Part shown: positions 34,742 through 41,235 of the stretch, piece by piece
Position numbering within the stretch: the first letter of the stretch is position 1
Layout: every line of letters starts with the position of its first letter
Source: Ideonella_A intermedia_A
GTDB lineage: Bacteria; Pseudomonadota; Gammaproteobacteria; Burkholderiales; Burkholderiaceae_C
Assembly: GCA_943370175.1 (NCBI GenBank)
Contig: CALRPU020000001.1
Location: 241,370 to 305,369, forward strand
Direction of reading: 5' to 3'
Length of the DNA: 64,000 bases
Notes under the pieces: model-generated
Told to the model about the DNA's origin: nothing
What the model saw: the letters and a program-made list of their open reading frames with translations, nothing else
The model's database searches: none
Program-made: the position numbers and the translations under genes

Positions 34742-36040
34742 ATGAAGCACCTGATCCTGGGCGCGGGCCCGGCCGGCGTGATCGCGGCCGAAACCCTGCG
34801 CAAGCTGCGCCCCACCGACGAGATCACCATCGTCGGCGACGAGCGCGAGGCCCCGTACTCGCGCATGGCGATCCCTTACCTGCTGATCGGCAACGTCGGG
34901 GAGGACGGCACCCACCTGCGCCACGGCGCCGGCCACTTCGAGCGCCTGCGCATCGCGCTGAAGCAGGGCCGAGCCACCGCGGTGGACGCCCAGGCCCGCA
35001 GCGTGACGCTGGACGACGGCAGCACCCTCGGCTATGACCGGCTGCTGATCGCCACAGGCTCCAAGCCCATGAGCCCGCCAATCCCCGGCATCGATGGCCT
35101 GGGTGTCCACCCGTGCTGGACGCTGGAGAATGCGCGCGAGATCATGAAGCTCGCCAAACCCGGTGCGCGGGTGCTGCAGATGGGCGCCGGCTTCATCGGC
35201 TGCATCATCATGGAAGCCCTGGCCGTGCGCGGCGTGCAGCTGACGGTGGTCGAGATGGGCGACCGCATGGTGCCGCGCATGATGGGCCCGACCGCCGGCG
35301 GCATGATCAAGGACTGGGTCGAGTCCAAGGGCGTGAAGGTCCACACCGGCACCAAGGTCGAGGCCATCGAGCGGCCGGCCGCGGCCGGTGCCCAGACGCT
35401 GCTGAAGGTGCGGCTGTCCAGTGGCGAGGTGCTGGACGCCGACCTGGTGATCAGCGCCACGGGCGTTCGCCCGAACATCGGCTTCCTTGAGCACAGTGGC
35501 ATCACCTGCCTGCAAGGCGTGCTGACCGACGAGCACCTGCAAACCAACGTCGAGGGCATCTACGCCGCCGGCGACTGCGCTGAAGCCTTCGACAAGGTCA
35601 GTGGCAAGACCATCGTCAGCGCCATCCAGCCCAATGCCGCCGACCAGGCGGTGGTGGCGGCCAAGAACATGGCGGGCGTCGGCTTTCCCGACCGCCGCGC
35701 CGCGTTGACGGGCGTCACGCAAATCAACGTGCTCGACACGCTGGGCATGATTTCCACCAGCTTTGGCAACTGGGAGGGCGTGCCCGGTGGCGAGCGGGTC
35801 GAGCTGACCGACCGCGCGAACGGCCGTCACCTGATCCTGCAGTTCGACGGCGAGGTCATGGTGGGTTGCAACAGCATCGGCTGGACCCAGCACGTGGGCG
35901 CGATGCGCGGCCTGGTCGAAGGCCGGGTGCCGCTGGGCGAGTGGAAGTCCAAGTTGATGCACGACCCGACGCTGCTGATGTCCGCCTACCTGGCCTGCGC
36001 GCAGGCGCAGTCGCAGCCCGCCCACCTGAAGGCCGCCTGA
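34742..36040 (+). CDS. aorC: FAD/NAD(P)-binding subunit of tungsten aldehyde oxidoreductase
   Basis: This 432-residue flavoprotein has an N-terminal Rossmann site GAGPAGVIAAETLR, the DRLLIATGSKP segment and a second nucleotide site LQMGAGFIGCIIMEAL for NAD. DLVISATGVRPN and the FAD-closing YAAGDCAEA follow. It corresponds to AorC, which passes electrons from aldehyde oxidation to NAD+. The C-terminal third (about 330-432) is a dimerisation region, ending in an alanine-rich tail. The ATG at 34742 follows CGGAGAC. It lies 86 bp after aorB, with a hairpin in the gap. Confidence 0.92.
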   Translation: MKHLILGAGPAGVIAAETLRKLRPTDEITIVGDEREAPYSRMAIPYLLIGNVGEDGTHLRHGAGHFERLRIALKQGRATAVDAQARSVTLDDGSTLGYDRLLIATGSKPMSPPIPGIDGLGVHPCWTLENAREIMKLAKPGARVLQMGAGFIGCIIMEALAVRGVQLTVVEMGDRMVPRMMGPTAGGMIKDWVESKGVKVHTGTKVEAIERPAAAGAQTLLKVRLSSGEVLDADLVISATGVRPNIGFLEHSGITCLQGVLTDEHLQTNVEGIYAAGDCAEAFDKVSGKTIVSAIQPNAADQAVVAAKNMAGVGFPDRRAALTGVTQINVLDTLGMISTSFGNWEGVPGGERVELTDRANGRHLILQFDGEVMVGCNSIGWTQHVGAMRGLVEGRVPLGEWKSKLMHDPTLLMSAYLACAQAQSQPAHLKAA

Positions 36041-36056
36041 GCGCCATGCCGACACC

Positions 36057-36308
36057 GTGAACATCACGTTCAAGCTGTACGCCAGCCTGGGCGACTACCT
36101 GCCCGCCCACCGCCAGGGCAACGAGGTGCAACTGACGCTGGCCGACGGCACCTCGGTGGCCCAGGTCATCGAGCCCTTGGGCATGCCGCAGAAGCTGGTG
36201 CACCTGGTGCTGGTCAACGGGGTGTACGTGCCGCCCGAGCAACGGCTGTCGCGCGTGCTGGTGGACGGCGACGTGCTGGCCATCTGGCCGCCGATCGCCG
36301 GCGGCTGA
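36057..36308 (+). CDS. MoaD/ThiS-like sulfur carrier of the aor operon
   Basis: This 83-residue ubiquitin-like protein begins at GTG 36057 and ends in Gly-Gly (PPIAGG), the required terminus of MoaD/ThiS sulfur carriers. KLYASLGDYLPA and VQLTLADGTSVAQVI are typical. It would donate sulfur to the metallopterin of the tungsten enzyme. Such a gene is also part of the Aromatoleum aor operon. It lies 16 bp after aorC and 14 bp before the next gene. Confidence 0.9.
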   Translation: MNITFKLYASLGDYLPAHRQGNEVQLTLADGTSVAQVIEPLGMPQKLVHLVLVNGVYVPPEQRLSRVLVDGDVLAIWPPIAGG

Positions 36309-36322
36309 GCGCCGACCGCGGG

Positions 36323-36640
36323 ATGCAGAGCCACTACCCCAGCGAGTTCGAGCGCGACATGGGCTGCACCGCGGCCGAGTGGCTTGGTTGGCTGCCGGGG
36401 GCGGTGCGCGGCCGCGCGATCACGCTGGGCGCCGCGGGCCCGGACACGGCACGGGTGCAACTGGACGAGCAACCCGACAGCGCCCTGTGGCTGCAGTGGC
36501 AACCCCAGCCACCCCGGCGCATTGCCTTGATCACCCTGCCGCGGCTGGCCGTGCGGTTTCGCTTCGAGCAGGTGGGCAGCGAGGCCCGGCACGCCTTCAT
36601 GCGCTACTTCGACCTGTACACGCAGCGCGGCGGCGGCTGA
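36323..36640 (+). CDS. Small conserved protein at the end of the aor operon
   Basis: This 105-residue protein has no signal or membrane segment. It contains YPSEFERDMGCTAAEWLGWLPG at the start, a hydrophobic strand region RIALITLPRLAVRFRFE and a helical end AFMRYFDLYTQRGG. I do not recognise the fold. Its place 14 bp after the MoaD-like gene suggests a role in assembly or cofactor insertion of the aldehyde oxidoreductase. The start at ATG 36323 follows GCGGG only weakly. It is convergent with the DUF1304 gene. Confidence 0.75.
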   Translation: MQSHYPSEFERDMGCTAAEWLGWLPGAVRGRAITLGAAGPDTARVQLDEQPDSALWLQWQPQPPRRIALITLPRLAVRFRFEQVGSEARHAFMRYFDLYTQRGGG

Positions 36641-36673
36641 GGCCGTTGGGCGCGCGGGGTTTGCCCGGCCCGC

Positions 36674-37033
36674 TCAGCCCGCCATCAGCACCAAGGCGAT
36701 GCCCACCGCCGCCGGCAGCGCCTGAACGAACAGGATCTTGCGGCTGGCGGTGGCCGCGCCATACAAACCGGCCACCAGCACACAGCCGAGGAAGAACAGG
36801 CTGACGGCCTGGCCGGCCGCACCCAGCATCAGCGACCAGAACAAGCCCGCGGCCAGAAAGCCGTTGTACAGGCCCTGGTTGGCGGCCAGCACCTTGGTGC
36901 TGGTGGCCATCTCCTGCGTGGTGCCAAAGGCGCGTCGGCCGGCGGGTCGGTCCCACAGGAACATTTCAAGCACCAGGATGTAGACGTGGATCAGGCCGAC
37001 CAGCGCGATCACGGTGTGGGCTGCCATGCGCAT
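36674..37033 (-). CDS. DUF1304 membrane protein
   Basis: This 119-residue protein has four membrane helices and matches DUF1304, small inner-membrane proteins of unknown role. Marks are HVYILVLEMFLWDRPAGRRAF, the MATSTKVLAANQGLYNGFLA segment and a final FVQALPAAVGIALVLM helix. A possible start two codons later (37027) is equally good. It follows the ABC binding-protein gene by 49 bp on the same strand and may be cotranscribed. Confidence 0.9.
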   Translation of the reverse strand: MRMAAHTVIALVGLIHVYILVLEMFLWDRPAGRRAFGTTQEMATSTKVLAANQGLYNGFLAAGLFWSLMLGAAGQAVSLFFLGCVLVAGLYGAATASRKILFVQALPAAVGIALVLMAG

Positions 37034-37082
37034 TCGGGTGCCTCCTGGCGGGTTGCGATGCGCCGATTGTGGCGTGGTGGCT

Positions 37083-38363
37083 TCAGGCCTTGGGAGGCGG
37101 GCTCACCGGGGTGCGCAGCGCCAAGGGCGCGGCGGTGGCACGCGACGGGGGCCAGATCACCTCGAATTCGCCCTGCTGCCATTGCCCCACGGTGCCCGGC
37201 ATCGACACCAGTTCGCTGCCGGAAAACCGCAGCCGCCCCAGCATCGTGTCGTGCGCCGTCGTGGCGATGTAGTGGCGCAGCGCCGCGCGGTCCAGACCGT
37301 GCTCCGCGACCGCCGCGGTCAGGATTTCCAGGCCCGCCCAGCCGTGCCCGGCCGACCAATGGCTGGGCGGGCGCCCGGTGTGCAACAGGTAGCGCTGGGT
37401 GTACTCGCGGGCGCCGGCGCTGGTGCGGGCGTTCCATGACCCCATGGCCATCATCGACTCGCTCAGGGCGGGGCCGAGGATGGCGCGGAAGGCCGCCGCC
37501 GACGGCCCGATGGCGATGAAGAACACCGCGGGCTTGAAGCCCAATGCGGCGGCTTGCTGCGCGATCTGCAGCGAGTGGCGGGGGTAGGTCAGCACCACGA
37601 AGGCCTCCGGGGCGCGGTCGCGCACCGACTGCACCGCGGCGCGCAGGTCGGACTGGTCGGACTCGACGCTCTGGCGCTCGATCAGCGCGATGCCGCTGCC
37701 GATCAGCGCCGTGCGCAGGCCGGCGAAGTACTCGACGCCAAACAGGTCGTTGTCGTAGATCACGCCCACGCTGCGCACGCCCTGGGCCTTCAGCAAGTCG
37801 ACCAGCGCGGCGCACATGGCGCTGGGCTGCTGCAGCATCATGAAGGCGCAAGGCAGATTGAACTCCAGCAGCCGCCGCGAGCCCACGGTGGGCATCAACA
37901 GCGGGTGGCGGTGCTGGTTGGCCAGCGGGGCCACGACGAAGCTGGCGTTGGAGCCCCAGGGCGGCAGCAACAGGTCCACCCGGTCGACGCGGATGAGTTG
38001 TTCATAAGCGCGCAGGCAGGTGGCCGTGTCGCTGGTGTCGTCGATGCCGGTCAGCGCGATGGGCAGGCGGCGCTTGCCGACTTTCAAGCCGCCCTGCGCG
38101 TTGTGCTGGGCCGCCCACAACCGGTAGTTCTGCTCTTGATCGGCCTGGGCGGCGGAGGCCCAGGGGCCGGTGCGCGCCAGGGCGTAGCCCACCCGCACCG
38201 CGGCGGCGGGCTGCGCGGTGGCGGGCCAGGCCAGCGCGCTGGCTGCGGTGCCCACGGCCCACTGGGCGAAGCGCCGCCGAGGGTGCTTGCCCTGGCGGCG
38301 AGCGCGGTCGTTGCCATCGGCCGGTCGGTCGCCGGTGGGCGCGGGCGGAAGTACTGCGGTCAT
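37083..38363 (-). CDS. Branched-chain-amino-acid-type ABC binding protein
   Basis: This 426-residue protein starts with an unusually long leader that ends in a twin-arginine-like signal (HPRRRFAQWAVGTAASALAW). A type I binding-protein fold follows: VGYALARTGPWASAAQ, LLLPPWGSNASFVVAPLANQ and VGVIYDNDLFGVEYFAGL. Such proteins bind amino acids, short amides or aromatic acids. No matching permease or ATPase is nearby. The start at ATG 38363 (MTAVLPPAPTG) is chosen; later starts closer to the signal are possible. It lies downstream of the outer-membrane-like gene. Confidence 0.82.
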   Translation of the reverse strand: MTAVLPPAPTGDRPADGNDRARRQGKHPRRRFAQWAVGTAASALAWPATAQPAAAVRVGYALARTGPWASAAQADQEQNYRLWAAQHNAQGGLKVGKRRLPIALTGIDDTSDTATCLRAYEQLIRVDRVDLLLPPWGSNASFVVAPLANQHRHPLLMPTVGSRRLLEFNLPCAFMMLQQPSAMCAALVDLLKAQGVRSVGVIYDNDLFGVEYFAGLRTALIGSGIALIERQSVESDQSDLRAAVQSVRDRAPEAFVVLTYPRHSLQIAQQAAALGFKPAVFFIAIGPSAAAFRAILGPALSESMMAMGSWNARTSAGAREYTQRYLLHTGRPPSHWSAGHGWAGLEILTAAVAEHGLDRAALRHYIATTAHDTMLGRLRFSGSELVSMPGTVGQWQQGEFEVIWPPSRATAAPLALRTPVSPPPKA

Positions 38364-38478
38364 GGCAAGGCGCCTCGGAAGGGGCCATGGCCCAATGCGC
38401 GCATTGCACCGCAGCGCCGGGCGCCTGTCCATGGGCAAAGCGGCGCCTGTCCGATGGCGCTCACTCAACGGCGCGCGT

Positions 38479-39279
38479 TCAGTGGCGCAGCCGGATGCTC
38501 ATGCCCATCGCCCAGTCCGCGCTGGCCGGTCGAAAGCCGCGGGTGAGGTAGAGCTCCACCCGGCGCGGACCGTCTCGCCAGGCGGTGTACGCCGTCAGTT
38601 CGCCCAGCGGGCCCAGGCGGCCCAGAGGCTCGCGCAGGTCGATGAAGGCACCGGCTTCGTTGCCAGTGGCGAGCGGGTGGGACCAGCCCACTTCGCCGTA
38701 CCACGGGTTGCGGTAAGGGCGCTGCCCCGGCACGTCGCCGGTGCGGCGGTGGCCCAGGTGGCCGAAGGCGGTGCCGCGGCCCACCATCCGCAGGGCTTCC
38801 AGCTGCACCGAAACGTCGGTGCCGCCGGTGCCGAGGCCCAAGGCGCGCGACCCATTGCGGGCCTTGAACTTGACGACCAGGTCGAGCCCGGTGCGCTCGG
38901 CGTCCACCTCGCGCAGCTCAAGGCCGAGTTTCGCGAGGGCGTCGCCTTGGCCCTGAACCGTGCTGTCCCCGGCGTTCGGGCCGCCGGCGGTGTCGGGCAA
39001 GCCGCTGCCCGTGTCGCGGCTGCGCACCTGCACCCACGGCAGTTGCAGCTCGGCCAGCCAGGGGCCCCGTCGGTAGCGGCCGGTGAGCACGGTCGTGCGG
39101 ATGCGGGTGGCGGTGGGTTCCCGGTAGCGCCCCGTGGATTGCTCGACGCTGAGTTGCACGTCGATCTGGCCCGGCGGCAGCGGGTCGGTCTGGGCCCGCG
39201 CCGGCAGCGCCGGGCCGGTCAGGGCCAACGCCACCAGCGGGGCCAGTGCGGCCCGCATGCGCCAAGGCAGAGCGGTCAT
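38479..39279 (-). CDS. Predicted outer-membrane beta-barrel protein
   Basis: This 266-residue protein has a signal peptide ending PALPARAQ. Its remainder alternates polar and hydrophobic residues and ends in a C-terminal strand with an aromatic-poor tail (WAMGMSIRLRH). Regions such as STVQGQGDALAKLGLELRE, FGHLGHRRTGDVPGQ and GAFIDLREPLGRLGPLGELT resemble the transporter-like barrels related to the phenol-degradation MetA family. This is a family-level impression, not a firm match. The start at ATG 39279 is preferred; a GTG at 39291 adds four residues. It begins 24 bp after the repeat-protein gene, so they are probably one transcript. Confidence 0.65.
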   Translation of the reverse strand: MTALPWRMRAALAPLVALALTGPALPARAQTDPLPPGQIDVQLSVEQSTGRYREPTATRIRTTVLTGRYRRGPWLAELQLPWVQVRSRDTGSGLPDTAGGPNAGDSTVQGQGDALAKLGLELREVDAERTGLDLVVKFKARNGSRALGLGTGGTDVSVQLEALRMVGRGTAFGHLGHRRTGDVPGQRPYRNPWYGEVGWSHPLATGNEAGAFIDLREPLGRLGPLGELTAYTAWRDGPRRVELYLTRGFRPASADWAMGMSIRLRH

Positions 39280-39302
39280 CGCCGAGACCACGGGGCACCG
39301 AA

Positions 39303-39632
39303 TCAGCCGCGCTTCTCTGGCTTTTCGGCTTTCTCAGGCTTCTCGGCCTTCTCCGGCTTCTCGGCCTTTTCGGCCTTTTCGGCCTTCTCTGCACGCTCAA
39401 CCCGTGCCAGTTGCAACGGCGTCAGCGAGCCGCGCTTTTCGACCTTTTCAGGCTTCTCGGCCTTCTCCGGCTTCTCGGCCTTCTCGGCTTTTTCAGCGCG
39501 CTCGACGCGCGCCAGCATCAGGCCGCTCAGCGCGCTGGCGTCAAGCGTGCGGGGCGCGGTCGTGGCGTGGGCGGCGGCGGTGGCGAGGGCGATCAGGCCG
39601 AGGGCGATGGCGGTTGGGATCGGGCGGTTCAT
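39303..39632 (-). CDS. Secreted Glu/Ala/Lys/Pro-repeat protein
   Basis: This 109-residue protein has a signal peptide (residues 1-24, ending AHATTA) followed by two 35-residue repeats (40-74 and 75-109). Both begin LARVERAEKAEKAEK and continue in AEKPEK units, which are highly charged and probably helical or extended. The ATG at 39632 is preceded by a good AGGAG ribosome binding site and ATG spacing. No family is recognised. It sits between the subtilase gene and the outer-membrane-like gene, so it may be a cell-surface or periplasmic spacer protein or a protease substrate. Confidence 0.7.
   Translation of the reverse strand: MNRPIPTAIALGLIALATAAAHATTAPRTLDASALSGLMLARVERAEKAEKAEKPEKAEKPEKVEKRGSLTPLQLARVERAEKAEKAEKAEKPEKAEKPEKAEKPEKRG
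39306..39515 (-). repeat. Two 105-bp coding repeats with internal 9/18-bp units
   Basis: The DNA encoding residues 40-109 of the secreted repeat protein is two 105-base copies of a LARVERAEK unit, each built of short GAGAAGGCC-like units. Such repeats expand and contract by slippage, so length may vary between strains. It is in frame throughout, arguing for selection on the protein. Confidence 0.75.
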
Positions 39633-39767
39633 GGCAGCTCCTGGTGGGGTGGTGAGGCATCGGTGCATCCGATGCCTGACCCACAGAGGGCGATGAGATC
39701 GACCTGATACCGGCGGAAGGTGTAAGTTGTTGTGTTTACAGCCCCGTTCGGCCCCGTTCCACCACGT

Positions 39768-41141
39768 TCAGCGGCACACCGGGCCACGAACCGGCCGACG
39801 CAGCGCCGTCAGCGGATCCACCCCGCGCAGCTTGGTGCCCGACAGCGGCGCGGCGTTGTCGACCAGACAGCGCTTGACGCCCTCGGCGCTCAGCGAGGGC
39901 GCGCGCGCGAGCATCAAGGCGACGCTGCCGGTGACCATCGGCGCGGCCATGGACGTGCCGCTCCAGGTGCCGTAGCCGCCGGGGACCGCGCTGGTGATGG
40001 CCGCGCCCGGCGCCGCCAAGTCAATCCAGTTGCCGCGGTTGCTGAAGCCCGCCAACTCGCCCGCGGCGGTGCTGGCCGCCACGGAAATCAAGCCGTAGGC
40101 CGAGTCGGCCGCCGGGTAGAAACGCAGGCTGCCGCTGCCGTTGTTGCCGGCGGCGGCCACCACCACCGCCCCGCGGCGGCTGGTGCAGCGCGCCTTGTCG
40201 TCGTTGTAGCCGGGGTCGGCGATGTCGGCCTCCAGCGCCTTGGTCTCCGGCGGCGTGCAGGTCACGAGTCGGGCGATGGTGCCCATCAGGCCCGCGCGCT
40301 CCAGCGTGCCCAGGCTCAGGTTGATGACCTGGGCGCCGTCGTCGGTCAGCGGGTTGTGGTCCGGGTCGACGGCGTGCAGCAGGGCTTCGGCCAGCACCCA
40401 GGCGTTGCCCTCACCCTGGGGATCGAGCACGCGCAGCGGCATGATCTTCGCGCCGGGCGCCACCGTGGCCACGATGCCGGCCACGTGGGTGCCGTGCCCG
40501 AAAGCGGCGTCGTTGCGGGTGCCGGTGTCGTCGGGTGCGGTGTCCCCGTCGACAAAATCGACCCCCGGCAGCAGGCGACCCGCCAACAGCGGGTGGCTCG
40601 CGTCCACGCCGGTGTCGAGAACCGCCACGCGCACGCCCGCACCGGTCGACACGGGGTGCACCTGCGTCAGGCGCAGCGCGGCAATGGCCCATGAACTGGC
40701 GAATTCGCCGGCGCTGCCGATCGCCCAGGGGTTGTTCTTGTTGGCTTCGGGGTGGGCGTGCAGGCGGTTGGGCTCGGCGTTGACCACCGACGGGTCCGCC
40801 AGCAGCGCCTGCACCGTGGCGTCCACCGCGCCGCCGTTGACCAGCTTGGTCCGGAAGATCGGCCGGGCGCCGAAGCGCCCGGTCAAGCTCAGGCCATGGC
40901 GTTGCAGCAGCGCGCCGATGGCGTCGCTGCTGCGCAGCTGCAGCATCACTTCGCCGGGCACGGCGTCGGCGGCCTGGGCGGCGGTGCCCAGCAGGCAGCA
41001 GGCCCAGGCCAAGGCCCCGTGCCGAAGGCACAGGTGAAAGTCCACCGGTGAGCGGGGCCGACGCCCGAGCGGCCGGCCGGTGGCCTCCGGGCGGGCCAGG
41101 GTCGCCACCGGGCGGGACAGCAGGTTCAGGGTCGTCGACAT
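39768..41141 (-). CDS. Secreted S8 (subtilisin-like) serine protease
   Basis: This 457-residue protease has the S8 triad: Asp176 in VAVLDTGVD, His216 in FGHGTHVAG and Ser397 in GTSMAAP, with the oxyanion Asn in AGNNGSG. Residues 62-127 (VPGEVMLQLRSSD ... VVNAEPNR) look like an inhibitor-I9-type propeptide. A hydrophobic export signal (ALAWACCLLGTAAQAADA) lies at about 43-60, preceded by a 40-residue extension. A GTG at 41045 would give a cleaner signal, but the ATG at 41141 has the better ribosome binding site (CAGGAG). It follows the CHAT gene by 94 bp on the same strand. Confidence 0.92.
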   Translation of the reverse strand: MSTTLNLLSRPVATLARPEATGRPLGRRPRSPVDFHLCLRHGALAWACCLLGTAAQAADAVPGEVMLQLRSSDAIGALLQRHGLSLTGRFGARPIFRTKLVNGGAVDATVQALLADPSVVNAEPNRLHAHPEANKNNPWAIGSAGEFASSWAIAALRLTQVHPVSTGAGVRVAVLDTGVDASHPLLAGRLLPGVDFVDGDTAPDDTGTRNDAAFGHGTHVAGIVATVAPGAKIMPLRVLDPQGEGNAWVLAEALLHAVDPDHNPLTDDGAQVINLSLGTLERAGLMGTIARLVTCTPPETKALEADIADPGYNDDKARCTSRRGAVVVAAAGNNGSGSLRFYPAADSAYGLISVAASTAAGELAGFSNRGNWIDLAAPGAAITSAVPGGYGTWSGTSMAAPMVTGSVALMLARAPSLSAEGVKRCLVDNAAPLSGTKLRGVDPLTALRRPVRGPVCR

Positions 41142-41235
41142 CGGAGGGCTCCTGCAGGTCGCAAAGGGTCGACCCCACAGAGCAGGGTCGTGGGGTCCTG
41201 ATACCGGATCGGCCCGGTGGCCGCGTGGCCTGCCA

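Noticed and set aside
39306..39515. CRISPR array
   Set aside because: The repeats are in frame, contain no spacers of unique sequence and encode a charged repeat protein. No cas genes are present.
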